Below are positions 1 to 10,284 of a stretch of 64,000 nt of DNA, in pieces; position 1 is the stretch's first letter, and each line of letters begins with the position of its first letter. The stretch is from Neoceratodus forsteri (lineage: Eukaryota > Chordata > Ceratodontiformes > Ceratodontidae), in the NCBI GenBank assembly GCA_016271365.2, contig CM057456.1:606675501-606739500 (forward strand), given 5' to 3'. Below the pieces are notes generated by a model. That model was not told the DNA's origin and did not search any database. It worked only from the letters and a program-made list of their open reading frames with translations. The position numbers were made by a program, and so were the translations under genes.

Positions 1-559
1 CGCACATAGCCTCTTTAACCAGGTATATGATGAGTCAGTCCTCTCACATACAATCTGCAAGGGCTAAAAACAGCATAGCCAGCTTTAACTCCTTCCTGGT
101 GGTTGCATATGTTATCCATGATGCATTGCATTATGCAACTGCTCTGGGTAATTCTCTGATTCTTTAAATGTGGTATTGCTCCTGTGTACCTTTTGCATAA
201 TTGTTGTCCCACTGCCTTGGCAGTGATTTGTCTTTATGCATGAGATCTTGAACTGACAAAGGTTACCAAAGTAGAGGGATGACCCTACTTCTGTGAGTAA
301 GCATGATACAGTTTTCCTCTTGTGCAGATTAGAGGAAGGGGACAATGAGGAGCTGTGAGACCTGCAAACATGGTTGTCCCTACAATAGGATGTGAAATCC
401 AGTAAAGTAATGGAATTCATGCAAAGCATGTGTAACTATGGATGAAGGAATGAATCTCATGAGACAAGAGACAGTGTAAGGTCTTTATCCGAACATAAAA
501 CATAATGCCCTGTGATCTCTGATGCAAGTAATCTGAGAGCTAATTTAGCAGCAATCCAA
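1..559. other. Unassigned stretch, no gene recognised
   Basis: Both strands were read. A 105-codon open frame on the minus strand (112-429) shows no motif I can name, has mixed composition and no neighbouring coding block, so I do not call it a gene. The stretch ends where a recognisable antisense LINE remnant begins near 560. Confidence 0.4.
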
Positions 560-860
560 AAATGCATGCATTTACTAAACTGAGTAGCAAGGCTAGGCAT
601 GACAATTTGTCAAAGGCCTTTGGTAGATCAAAGAATACAGAGACTCTGATAATTCCATTATAAAATGCAAGTACCCAGTATTGAATAGCTGACAGAAGAG
701 CACTGCCCATTCTTGAACTAGGGGGAATCCATACTAATTATGGAAGAAACAGAATGTGATTGAAAATACAAACAGCTACTGATTCAAGTACTTTTAGAAT
801 TACTGGTGAGAGACTGATGATTAGAAATACAGTGACTGGGGGAATTATACAACTAGAATA
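560..860 (-). mobile_element. LINE reverse transcriptase remnant (L2/CR1-like)
   Basis: Read on the minus strand, this piece gives a broken peptide containing the RT block with FFDLPKAFDKL, preceded by a block resembling the usual 'GFRP...STGSALL' region and by a degenerate motif from upstream of it. FDL.KAFD is the conserved RT motif A surroundings of L2/CR1-group LINEs. Only about 100 codons remain, with stops and shifts, so it is a dead fragment. Flanks on both sides (1-559, 861-1346) are unrecognised and may be older parts of the same element. Confidence 0.6.
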
Positions 861-1346
861 TCTGCAGCTTATTTTCCAAGGATAGTCTGACTAAGATGTT
901 ACAGCTTATGTTCATTATGGTACGCCATCTACCAATTCTGCACCCGGGAGAACAGAAATGGGGGGGCACTAAATGCTGTCTCATGCTAAAACTGTATTTG
1001 GCATGTGATTCAGGCTTAGAATCTACTAGTTCAGGGTTCTGTACTCTAACTCCTGCAGTAATTTGCCTTCCGATTTATAGCACTGCTACTCCACACAGTG
1101 ACACACTGTATGGTGACCTAGGAGAAGTGAGGAGAGTACAGATGCAGAGACCAGAATCAGAATATGAACGCAACCCAGAGACACTGCCATCTATCTGAAC
1201 CATGACATTTAGGGATCAGTTGAAAATGTAAACAAGAGAGTGGGTAATACATTATATTTTCTATACTGAAAGCTATAAGTTGTGAATTTAAATTGATAAC
1301 ATTCATATATATTCATTACAAGTCAAACAATCTGAGGTACTCAAGT
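861..1346. other. Unassigned stretch
   Basis: No protein family, RNA gene or repeat recognised. A 100-codon plus-strand open frame (896-1198) has no recognisable motif and is not called. Confidence 0.35.
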
Positions 1347-1740
1347 TATCTCATGCAACACTACAGTTGTGTATTATCTCATACAACACTGTGGTTGTGT
1401 AATATCTCATGCAACACTGCGGTTGTGTAACATCTCATGCAACACTGCGGTTGTGTAATATATCATGCAACACTGTGGTTGTGCAATATCTCATGCAACA
1501 CTGCAGTTGTGTAATATCTCATGCAACACTGTGGTTATGCAATATCTCGTGCAACACTGTGGTTATGTAATATCTCATGCAACACTGCCATTGTGTAATA
1601 TCTCATGCAGCACTGCGGTTGTGTAATATCTGATGCAACACTGTGGTTGTGTAATATCTCATGCAACACAGTGGATGTGCAATATCTCATATAACACTGT
1701 GGTTGTGTAATATTTCATGCAACACTGTGGTTGTGTAATA
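1347..1740. repeat. 28-bp minisatellite, about 14 units
   Basis: Fourteen head-to-tail units of about 28 bp, each of the form TATCTCATGCAACACTG followed by a variable base pair, GGTTGTGTAA. Units differ by one to three substitutions, mainly C/T transitions in the CTGCGG/CTGTGG segment, and keep the same length. The array starts and ends abruptly in unique sequence. Confidence 0.93.
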
Positions 1741-1788
1741 CCTGAAGAAAGAAAATCATTAAGAATCAACTGCGCTATGGTAGGGGCC

Positions 1789-1808
1789 AAAATAATAATA
1801 ATAATAAT
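1789..1808. repeat. (AAT)n microsatellite
   Basis: About six AAT/ATA units directly after the minisatellite. Confidence 0.85.
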
Positions 1809-1847
1809 CATTTTCACACTTCACACATGACTGTTAACTCTTGACTC

Positions 1848-2060
1848 TTGATTTATTTATTTATTTGAATTTTGTTAATAAGATGGGCCTTTCTGAGATG
1901 TGACTGTCCCATTTTTAGGGGTGATCCAAACTTAATTATATACAGTGACAATATTGCTAAACCATTCTGGGAATAGATATTGCACATACATAGTCAAACA
2001 TACATGGTAAATAGTTAAATTACATACAGAGGCAATATGGCGTACATAGAAATATATTCA
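1848..2060 (-). mobile_element. L2-like LINE 3' tail (antisense)
   Basis: Begins on the plus strand with TTTATTTATTTATTTGAATTTTG and continues with a degenerate 'GGGC...CTGAGA..TGACTGTCCC.TTTTTAGGGG' block. The same block, better preserved, is at 34806-34890 and in the plus orientation at 41490-41590 and 47370-47430. On the minus strand this is a LINE 3' end terminating in AAATA repeats. Coordinates of the inner boundary are approximate. Confidence 0.5.
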
Positions 2061-2107
2061 GGTTTATTGACATTTAATTAATATTGCCAAGTGCACATAA
2101 ATACAAT

Positions 2108-2973
2108 GGACCCTATTCACTATGGGCAGGTAATAGGCACCACATGCACGTAACCCGCCATGCAGGGCCACACCCATGGACAGGTGCATGTCCACAGTAT
2201 TCACCACGACCACCACCTGTCTGTGGCTCCACCCCTGGCATGCAGGGCAGCCAAAGGTGGAGTCGCAGACCTGGCTAAGCATCCAACTGGATGCCTGGAC
2301 CAGGACCCACAGTGGATCCCATACATGGCGTGGCGTGCATTGGCAGTGCACCCCACAGATATCCGAGGGCTGGCGGCTGTGGTTGTGTGAAGCAGGCAAT
2401 GCCATTGGCCCTATAATGGCACCAAGGAGGTACACAAGGACATTGTGGGGGAATGTCTGTCAGCAGTATGGGGGGGGCACTGTATCACCGCCATTAGTGG
2501 GGCATGGGTAGGCATTGGCATTCGGGGGGTGGAGGCAGGATCCATGACCTATGCCCCTGTGTGGGGGATTGTGCTGGGGGGGGGACGATGTGTGCTGGGG
2601 TGGGTGGGAGGCACAGGGTGGCCATATGCAGTGGCCCCAGAGGGTGGTTGGCCTACTCACCCTGTTGTCGGGCAGCTCCCAATGTGTTCATGGGGCACAT
2701 AGGGGGCTTACAGCAGGGTTCCCCCTGGTGTAACCTGTGCCTCCTGTGCACCCCCCCTGCCAGCACTATGCGCCTTGGTGCATTGTGCGTAGTGCCAGCA
2801 CGCCCCCCTCCTGCCCCCAGCATGTTGCTCTCTGCATACCTGGGGGATTGGGTGCATAGGTGTTGCACACACCCCTTTTGTGCATTCCACATGGGGAGCA
2901 TGCAGGGTGCAGAGTGGCTATGCGCCCCAGCTACACGGTGCATAGCCACTCTGCCCTACAGTGCATAGGGCCC
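2108..2973. mobile_element. GC-rich TIR DNA transposon, possibly Harbinger-like
   Basis: The ends are an imperfect terminal inverted repeat of about 22 bp: GGACCCTATTCACTATGGGCAG at 2108-2129 against its complement at 2951-2973 (CTGCCCTACAGTGCATAGGGCC). The 866-bp interior is rich in GTG/CAC/GGG and differs sharply from the AT-rich flanks. Several overlapping open frames cross it, but none shows transposase or Myb motifs, so they look like by-products of GC-rich sequence. A 12-bp-arm hairpin lies just inside the right end (2911-2952). The ATTCACTA-type terminus resembles PIF/Harbinger elements I know from fish and frogs, but no flanking 3-bp duplication was confirmed. Confidence 0.55.
2911..2952. 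repeat. Subterminal hairpin in the TIR element
   Basis: Perfect 12-bp arms, AGAGTGGCTATG at 2911-2922 and CATAGCCACTCT at 2941-2952, with an 18-base loop. It abuts the right terminal inverted repeat, a common arrangement for transposase-binding subterminal repeats. Confidence 0.8.
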
Positions 2974-3485
2974 ACTATGTGTAAACATCTATTTATAGAA
3001 TTCAGTGAAATTCTAATGAACTACAACTATGTGCAAGTCTCTTATAATGTATCATGCTGGACTTCTGCTGGGGAAGAAAATTCTATCGAATGACTTGACA
3101 TTTGATCACTCACATCACCATGCATACTGTAGAATAACTTTCACTGGCTACTTCAAGTCCATGACAATTCACTTTATCACTGAGCAATTACTGTATACAC
3201 ATGCAGAGTTTGCTTTTTATTTCTGTTCCCATACTACAGTTTATTCACTTCGGTTACTGTACTCCTTGAAGGCACTCTGTGCATTTAGGTACTGGTCTGA
3301 CAAAAGATACATTATCTACTGAGCGTATCAGTATGGTATAGAAAAAAAAGTATTTTTATACCATAATGAATTGCATTACACAGCAGATACTTCCAGTACT
3401 AGTGTACTCATTCTATATTTAAGATGTTTGCCTCTTGCAAATTCTAAGCACAGAGAAAAACTGTAGGAAACGCAGGCCCTTTTTT
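2974..3485. other. Unassigned AT-rich stretch
   Basis: A 97-codon plus-strand open frame (3029-3322) crosses it but has no recognisable motif. No RNA gene seen. Confidence 0.35.
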
Positions 3486-3520
3486 GTGTGTTTGTGTGCG
3501 TGTGCGTGTATGCACGTGCC

Positions 3521-3554
<34 letters not shown>

Positions 3555-3556
3555 TC
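3486..3556. repeat. (TG)n microsatellite
   Basis: An interrupted TG/CG run followed by a nearly pure (TG) tract at about 3520-3548. Confidence 0.93.
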
Positions 3557-3718
3557 CGTGAGCCAAGGATGCCCCATTTGACCTGGTGACGTAAACACAG
3601 AATTCCATTGGTCAGCCTTACTTAAAGTGATTTGTCAAATTCCTTAAAAAACAGAGTTGGCATCAGCAAGACACACATTTCATTTCATTCCTTAAAAACT
3701 TGAATTCATGAGATTTCA

Positions 3719-3737
3719 TTTTTTTTTTTTTTTTTTT
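3719..3737. repeat. Poly(T) tract
   Basis: A run of 18-19 T. Could be the antisense poly(A) of an unrecognised retroposed copy, but no target duplication was seen. Confidence 0.8.
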
Positions 3738-3739
3738 AG

Positions 3740-4392
3740 TAAAATCATTTGCAGGAAAACAGGTTCTTCCTGCTGCTTTTCTGGCCCTGAAGTCACATTC
3801 CTCTGCCTGTGACATCAGAATCATATCCATGGCAACAGGCTGTGGCCAGCAGAAGAGTATGACTTAAAGCAGACATAAGCGATGTGAACAGATGAAGTCT
3901 AAGTAAAAAGGATCCTGTTTCCATAAAAACATTTTCTGTCATCAAAAATGAAATGTCCTGAAATTCCAGTTCAGTGAACATTCTGCATAACCATTCTGCT
4001 GCTGATGATGATGATAATGATAAATGTTTGTTTCCAACCTGAATTTAAGTAATATGCTTTTACAGTTGTTTGCTTATATATGAAGAGAACAACAAAAGTA
4101 TTTATATTCAAGTTCCATTTTTATCCAAACAATGATATTTGGCCATGCTGTCTCTTTCTGACTGCACCACCACCATCATCCACACTATTTTTCAAATCTA
4201 TTGTAGTTTATACTGTGTGATCTTAATTTTGTTTGCTACATGTGACAGGAAAGGAGACCAGATTCACTTACTGTTTTGATTCATTTATTCTTTTCTGTTA
4301 GTCTAAAGATGCACATGTTTTAGGTCCTGGATGGACTGGGCCAAGATGACTGCCAGATCACATGTACAGGTAGCTTATGAGAGCTTACAGTA
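3740..4392. other. Unassigned stretch upstream of the LTR element
   Basis: No gene recognised. Contains a short GATGAT repeat near 4002. It shares CCTTACTTAAAGTGATTT at 3617-3634, just upstream, with 23541-23558. Confidence 0.35.
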
Positions 4393-4658
4393 TGTCACTC
4401 ACGGCGGAGGTGCTAATGTTTTTCTGGGAAAGCTAACAGGAATGGATAACAGGATAAATAAGCAGTAGGCATTAAAGCTATAATCTCAGTGGGGAGTCCT
4501 TCCTGGGATATGTTCCCACGTCAGACAATGGATCCAGGTGCATGTCATAAATCATTACAGATAGTGAGGAAGTGCTAACAAATGAGGTAATACACACACT
4601 CATGTGGTGTGGAGAACTGTAACTCAAAGGGTGAAGTCACTCCCCACAGCTAGAAGGG

Positions 4659-4665
4659 TATAAAT
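4659..4665 (+). promoter_or_regulatory. TATA-like box in candidate LTR
   Basis: TATAAAT preceded by GAAGGG, about 15 bases upstream of the start of the pyrimidine repeat. It is suitably placed for the U3/R boundary of the LTR candidate. Confidence 0.4.
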
Positions 4666-4679
4666 TGAGGAACTGGGGC

Positions 4680-4790
4680 CTTCTCTTCTCTTCTCTTCTC
4701 TTCTCTCTTCTCTTCTCTTCTCTTCTCTTCTCTTCTCTTCTCTTCTCTCTGTCTTCTCTCCCTCTCTCCCTCCCTCTCTCTCTGTCTCAC
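4680..4790. repeat. (TCTTC)n pentanucleotide microsatellite
   Basis: A TCTTC/TCTCT array, nearly pure to about 4750, then grading into CTCTCCCTC. The open frames across it on both strands are low-complexity artefacts. Confidence 0.92.
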
Positions 4791-5529
4791 TTGGACATTC
4801 AACATCTGATGAAGGGGAGCCCTGCTATAAGCTTGACAAGGGAGCAAAGCTTGGGAGAAAGTGTATTCTGCAGCTAGTGGCAGGTACTAAGGCTGTAGGT
4901 GAGGAAAGCTTATATTTTCTAACCATCAACTGACTGTTTAACTTGCTTTATTTTCTATTTTCAAGTAAAAGTGTAGTCCTTTTGTCAAACTGTAAATATA
5001 TCCTGTTTGTAAATAACTGTAGTATCCTTAGTAAAGAATCTGTTTTCGATAGAACCAGTGACTGCCTGTTTATTGACAAGGTAATATTTATTATTTCTGC
5101 TGGACCCTGTTTGCAGTCTGTCGCTGAAGGGCACTCTACCAAAAGTTATTGTGTTGACCTTCCTGACCTGGAGCAGGGAGCAAAGGATGGTTTCCTGACT
5201 CCAGATATAAAAATCAGCTGGAGGCAGAAAATTAGAAGTCCCTGCTCAAAACTGCCTTGTAAATTGGGATGGACCAAGGGGCAGTTTTCTTCACAACTTC
5301 TGGCAGTAGTGGTAATAGTGCACACATTTAAAGTCAGAATTTGTCTGTAGTGTGCTTTGCTATAGAGGCAGGAACTCTGGGAGAGCAGTAAAAGCCTTAC
5401 ATAGCACACAGGGTAACAGTAACAGTCGAAATGTATCTTAACAGTCAAGAAACAGGATATACAAAAGGTTACACTGTCTACTATTTTTTGTTATATCTGG
5501 AGAACAGCTTAGTGCAGCATAACTAGAAA

Positions 5530-6890
5530 GGATGAGTGCCCCGGCATATGGCATTTAACGTGCAGCAGCTTTGTGAACTGTACGCAGATGAGGATTGTCT
5601 ATGAGGGCCTGACAAAGAAAGGACTCATGGAAGCCCTGTCAGTTCATGACCGAATACAAGGGTGGCTGACAGTTTCAGAGGTGTATGACCAAACACCTGT
5701 GCAGCAGGTGGTCACCGGGGAAGGTGACCAAGGTGGCAAGACTGAGGTCACAATGGCTGAGTCAGAGGGGCACCTCGAGGCACGAGCTGGTGGAGCTGTA
5801 CAGCTCAAACCTGAGCTACAAGCTGGTGCAGGAGAGGCTCAGAATCAGCTGGAGTCCCTGAGGAAGGAGCTTGTGCTGAAGGAGGATGAACTGTAGATGG
5901 CAAGGCTGGAGGCCAAAATGGAGACAGCAAGGCAGGAGGCTGAGTCAAGACAGTAGGCTCACCAGCATGAAATCCTGATACAGGAAGAAAAAGAGAGAAG
6001 GAATGGGCAGAAAGAGAGAAGGTTTGGTAGCATGAAATCCTGCTGCAGGAGGAGTGAGTAAGGCTGGAGGTAGAGGAAAGAGAGAAGACTCACCAGCATG
6101 AAATCCTTATGCAGGCAGAAAGAGAGAAGGACCAACAGATTGAGATCAAGATGGTGAAACTGCACCAGCAAACACCGCACCAAACCATAAGTAATGGCAT
6201 AGAGGGTCAAATCCATGAAGCCACAATTAATTCTAAAATGTTTCCACAATACTGGGAGGGAGATGATCTTGATTTGTTTTTAAAATCATTTGAGAGGGTA
6301 TGTGTGCAGTTTAAATTTGGGAAGGGCTTTGTGGATGACCCACCTTACACCATTGCTTACTGAATGTACTTTGCATGCATTCACTGGAATGGATGATGAG
6401 AACTGTATGGACTATAATAAAGTTAAAGGGTGTTATTGAAATGTTTTGAATGGACTCCTGAGGCTTACAGATGAAAATACAGAGAATTAAGAAAAGGCCC
6501 AGGAGACAGCCACAGGTATGTAGAATTGCATGTCCAAATGTGTGCCTATCTAGACCACTTAGTGGATGGGAATAAAGCTAGGACTATAGAGCAAATAACA
6601 GATTTGTTTGTAAGGAAGCAATTTCTTAAAATTGTGCTATAGGACCTGTGCATATGGCTACTGAATCAGGCATGCAACTCTGAGAGGGAGGCAGCAGAAA
6701 TTGTTGAATTGCATATGGCCAGAAGACCACACACACAGCATAGGAACAATGGGAGTGAGGCAGCACATGGTTTTAAGGGGATCGAGGGAGGTCAGCCTAA
6801 AGTAAACTAGCCTGCACCCAAGCCAAAAACAGAACCCACCGGTCCTAAGGGAACAAGATGCTGGGCACAAAGAAATGCTGGATTTGCCAG
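5530..6890 (+). pseudogene. gag: Gag of a Gmr1-like LTR retrotransposon, with SCAN-like capsid end
   Basis: Broken structural gene. In order: an N-terminal SAP-like stretch with LTKKGLMEAL (about 5600-5640); a long Glu/Gln/Arg-rich coiled-coil segment with the repeated module HQHEILxQ (5950-6130); a capsid start with FPQYWEGDDLDLFLKSFERV (6240-6300); and a capsid C-terminal block with TIEQITDLFVRKQFLKI, DLCIWLL and EREAAEIVELHMA (6570-6720). That last block has the spacing of the SCAN dimerisation domain. Gypsy/Gmr1-like capsids are the published source of vertebrate SCAN domains. A Pro/Lys-rich tail with sparse Cys follows. Several stops and shifts (e.g. after 5894, 6361 and near 6640) make it non-functional. 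No protease could be traced between 6890 and 7100. Confidence 0.8.
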
Positions 6891-7189
6891 TAAATGTGTC
6901 CTATGACTGCTCTAAAGTACAAGCAAAGGGCAAAAGCTTTGGGGAGAGGGTGATAAAGACAGAACCCAGCAGGTAGCAACCTGTGCATGCATTGCAGTGT
7001 CACCAAACCCCTCCATGCGTGTGTAACCTATCCTAGTTAATGGGACAATAACACAGAGAATGAGGGTCATTGATGCCTTTGTCTCCACGGTGGGGCGAGA
7101 GGGAGAGATTCTCTGGCAGCTGGTAGTCTTCTGGGACTACTGTAAGTGGCTTTTGGCCCTTGCCCATAACATCCTTTTTTTCAAGCCAC

Positions 7190-7769
7190 TTCAGTATTAA
7201 CCACAACAAAAAGTGGCTCATCAACAACTTCTTTTGGCCCAGTATGTACACAGATGTGACAAATTCCTGTTGGACTTGTCCACAGTGACAGACAGTGGGA
7301 AAGGTAAGAGACAAGGCTAAGATGGCTTTGGTTCCCCTGCTTATTATTGATGAACACTTTAAGAGGGTAGCCATGGACATAGTGGGGCCCCTGAGCAGCC
7401 CAAGATGCATGGGCAAAAGACACATACTGTTTGTCATTACCTACACAACCAAGTACCCCAAGGCAGTGACCATGTCCTCCACTGAGGCAGAAAAAGTGGC
7501 TGATGAGCTCCTACGAATCTATAGCTGAGTGGGATTTCCACAGGAGATTTTGACAGACATAGGGAAAAATTTCATGTCATTATTAATAGCTAGTCTGTGG
7601 AAGAATGCAGGGTGAAACAGCTCTGACAAATGGCCAGGTCAAGCAGTTCAATAGGACACTCAGAACTATGATCAGGACATTTGCTGACCAGTACAAGAGA
7701 GTGTGGGACAAATATTTGCCCCCCCCCTTTGCATATAGGGAAGTCTCTCAGGAGTCCACAGGGTTCTCA
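7190..7769 (+). pseudogene. Integrase, first part (Gmr1-like element, copy 1)
   Basis: Catalytic-core region of an LTR-element integrase. A CxxC pair (SCWTCPQ) near 7270 is the end of the zinc-binding HHCC domain. The core follows with VAMDIVGPL (first catalytic Asp, about 7374), ITYTTKYPKAV, and an EILTD..KNF block with the second Asp (about 7550). The region holding the third catalytic residue reads NGQVKQFN near 7630, with Lys where the duplicate copy at 13848 has Glu. That is one visible loss of catalysis, besides the stop after 7525. The frame is cut at 7769, inside STGFS, by the 2.9-kb insertion and resumes at 10690. Confidence 0.85.
7753..7769. repeat. Left 17-bp target-site duplication
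   Basis: AGTCCACAGGGTTCTCA is repeated exactly at 10673-10689. The 2,903 bp between them interrupt the integrase frame, which continues in sense on both sides, so this is a target duplication of a nested insertion. Confidence 0.85.
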
Positions 7770-7843
7770 TTTGAAACGCAAAAACTTGTGCGCTGAACAG
7801 TCAGTCACTTCTGCAGATCCGTGCTTGAATGATAGCTTCAAGT
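7770..7843. other. Unassigned 5' segment of the nested insertion
   Basis: Starts TTTGAAACGCAAAAACTTG and lies between the target duplication and the LINE fragment. It matches neither the integrase, the LINE nor the inverted arms by eye. Confidence 0.4.
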
Positions 7844-8372
7844 AATGAACACATCTACGCAAGGATATAGACAGCATGGAAACAGTCCAGAGGAGGGCAA
7901 CTAAAATGGTGCAGGGTCTACATCAGAAACCATATGAAGAGAGACTGAGAGAGCTTAATATGTATACCCTTGATGAAAGGAGGGACAGGGGGAACATGAT
8001 AGAAACTTTTAAGTACCTCAAGGGAATCAACAAAGTCCAGGAGGGTAGCATCTTTCAGAAAAAGAGATGTGTAAGAACAAGGGGGCACAATTTAAAATTA
8101 GAGGGGGGACGGCTCAGGGGTAATGTGAGGAAATTCTTTTTCATGGAGAGAATTGTAGATGCATGGAACCGCCTTCCTGGAGAGGTTGTGGGGTCTAAAA
8201 CAATGGGGGAATTCAAACATGCATGGGACAGACATAAGGCAATTATAGTGGGGGGTTGCAGGAAGTAGGCTGTTGGTTAACTAGAATCTGCAGCTTATCC
8301 AATAGGTAGGAAAATGGGCAGACTGGGTGGGCCAAGTGGTCCTTATCTGCCGTCAAAGTCTATGTTTCTATA
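7844..8372 (+). mobile_element. Esterase-ORF1-type LINE, 3' end fragment
   Basis: A 5'-truncated LINE copy. A 130-codon open frame (7876-8268) encodes the RT thumb/C-terminal region: VQRRATKMVQGL, YEERLRELNMY, RGNMIETFKYLKGINKV, RGHNLKLEGGRLRGNVRKFF and a W/LP motif. The 3' UTR ends with GGTCCTTATCTGCCGTC and TCTATGTTTCTATA, the terminus shared with the copies ending at 22840, 25617 and 40232. It lies between the left target duplication and the left inverted arm of the Penelope-like unit, so one of these two entered next to or inside the other. Confidence 0.9.
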
Positions 8373-8739
8373 AAACAAAGAAGCGATCACGTGGATCAGT
8401 TCTCTGTGTCAAAAATTGAATACTTTAATTCAAAAAACATACAGTGGGTTCCCTGGCATTTCGAAGGTCATAACCCTTTTCATCAGTGGGGGGGGGGAGC
8501 AGCTATTCAGGTACACATATATATATATAGTGAATAACATCATGACATAATTCAAAGAAAAAAAAAGAACCTATTAACCCCTTCCATGCTGTCACATATT
8601 AAATACAAAAGCAGTAAAAAACAGTGTAAACCAAGCTGTGTTTCCAAAGTCATATCCTTAATTATTAGTTGCAATCTATTATATTCAGTCACTCAAGTTC
8701 AATACATAGATATACATTTTCACAAATATAACCAATTAT
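8373..8739 (-). repeat. Left inverted arm of Penelope-like unit
   Basis: This 367-bp arm reads as the reverse complement of 10285-10665, with roughly 80% identity by eye and small indels. Shared blocks include the CATACAG(T/C)GGGTTCCCTGG segment, a CTAATAATTAAG-type segment and ATATAACCAATTA. It carries a hammerhead-like core on the minus strand (8450-8500). Confidence 0.8.
8450..8500 (-). ncRNA. Degenerate hammerhead-like ribozyme core (left arm)
   Basis: On the minus strand CTGATGA (8480-8486) is followed by a short stem (AAGG, 7-base loop, CCTT) and CGAAA (8459-8463), which are the two conserved core strands. Compared with the right arm, about 12 bases after GAAA are missing, including the downstream strand of stem I, so this copy should be inactive. 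Confidence 0.5.
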
Positions 8740-9479
8740 TCTGCTAAATAATAGTTTTATCATAATTTTTGTTTTATGTTAAAAATACATAAACACATTT
8801 ATCAAAAATCCTAAAAGGGGAAAATAATTTATCATGGCCCAAACATAGCTGAAGAAAATATAACAGTGCATGAAAAAAAAACACCATACAAAAATGTGAA
8901 CCATAAATTAAAATTTCAAAAATGCAATCCCTTCTTTGCTGTGAAAGCTATATTTATAATTTGATTACTAAATATAGCCTAGATAATACTTTAATTCCTA
9001 ATATTATTTAAGGCTGCACAGAATCGAAATTAACATATCCTGCCCATATCATTGACAGTGTGGTCTGAAATTGGGTTATGCAGTAATTTTGAAAACACCG
9101 GCATTTGTTCTTTGTGACTAGTTACAATTTCAAGCTAAATATAAGTGCCATTAATCAAATGTTATCAGATAGCTCTGGCTAAGAGAAGGGTGCAATTAAG
9201 ATTCATACTTTGGGTTTTTGCCTGAGAGTCTTCTGTCGGCCACTTTTGGAGCGCCAGCTGCTGTAAGGTCTGAAAGAATGTTTGATTGTTCCATCAGCTG
9301 TTAGATTGTAACTTTGTTACTATGTTTTTTTTCAGAGCTACTCATGTGTTCCTCCTTTATTGCCATCTGTCGTGTGCTGTAAAAGATAGCATCAACGCAG
9401 GTATCGGAGATTTGTGAATGCAGTGTCATTAAAGGCTGCATTGAAATTGTAACAAACAATGCTGAGTAAGCTGTAAGCT

Positions 9480-10284
9480 AATATGTCACAGCACGAGTGA
9501 GGTGAGAGATCCGGAAGAGCACATCGGCTCAGATGAGACAAATGAAGATACTGAAGAATGTTCTACCAACATTGAGATACCATGCTTAGAGTCACTTAAT
9601 GAAAGAATAAGAAGACGCCAGGTACGAAGACCCCCAACCCCCTCAGGGGGTAATGTAGTAAGTGAATAACATGAGAATACTAATGAACTGAAATCTACAT
9701 TAACCAAATTAGAGAAGTTACTGAAAACTGAAATTTCAATTTATTACAATATTGATGCCTCGAGGGAGAGTATTTGACAAATAAAAGAGTACCTAGGAGT
9801 CTCCATTTGGATATAAAGCCAACTGTGGGAAAAGAACATTTCAAGTATAAATCAGAATGGGAGGAAAGGTTAGGGGCTTGCTCTGAAGATTTAATCAAAA
9901 TTCTAGTTTAAGAAGATAAATATAACTATGAAGAAGTTAAGAAACAAACTGAGGAGACAAAAAAAGATCTACAGCCCCTTAAGCATCATTCCCTGTTTAA
10001 AGTGAAAGAGCGAGAACTTAATAAGAGACTTGATTTGCATGAAAAGGAAGTTATAAAAAGAAAGCAGACGAAACATGATAGAGATTTAAGAGAATACACA
10101 TGGGGCACGTCTTTGTCTGGGATCATTCAACACAAAGTACCAACAGAGATAGAAATCTAAGCTGCAGCAGTTCAAGAACTAGAGGCAACAGAGGAAGAAG
10201 TAATTCAATAATTGGAGACAAAACAAAAATAAGAATAAGAACAAAAATCAAGCTGCATGCATTGAAAACTCTGAGGGACAGGTT
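9480..10284 (+). pseudogene. Penelope-like element ORF remnant (N-terminal charged region)
   Basis: Frame-broken coding trace. Readable blocks: a Thr/Glu-rich start with ECSTNIEIP near 9550, RRRQVRRPPTPSGGN near 9615, KLEKLLKTEISIYYN near 9710, then a Lys/Glu-rich helix with KVKERELNKRLDLHEKEV and KRKQTKHDRDLREY up to about 10100. The last block resembles the charged region preceding RT in Neptune/Poseidon-type Penelope-like elements as I remember them. No RT motif (YADD-like) or GIY-YIG endonuclease remains before the right arm, so the unit is internally deleted. The family call rests mainly on this block plus the inverted arms with hammerhead motifs. Confidence 0.45.

Larger units (their letters stand above)
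4393..5141 (+). repeat. Candidate 5' LTR of the Gmr1-like element
   Basis: The stretch directly upstream of the Gag remains starts TGTCACTCACGGCGG and could end ...CACTCTACCA at 5141, giving TG...CA ends and a length (about 750 bp) normal for such LTRs. It contains a TATA-like box (4659-4665), an expanded pyrimidine microsatellite after it, and an AGTAAAG signal-like sequence near 5030. I could not find a second copy in the window, nor a clear primer binding site after 5141, so the boundaries are inferred from position only. Confidence 0.35.

Noticed and set aside
112..429. 105-codon minus-strand open frame
   Set aside because: No recognisable motif, no splice context, and length within chance expectation for this composition.
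1347..1740. CRISPR-like array
   Set aside because: The repeats are contiguous with no spacers, and the context is eukaryotic.
2064..2968. Many overlapping open frames on both strands
   Set aside because: GC-rich sequence with few stops in all frames; no frame shows domain structure. Better explained as the interior of the TIR element.
4650..4877. Arg/Glu-rich and Ser/Leu-rich open frames
   Set aside because: Direct translations of the TCTTC microsatellite.
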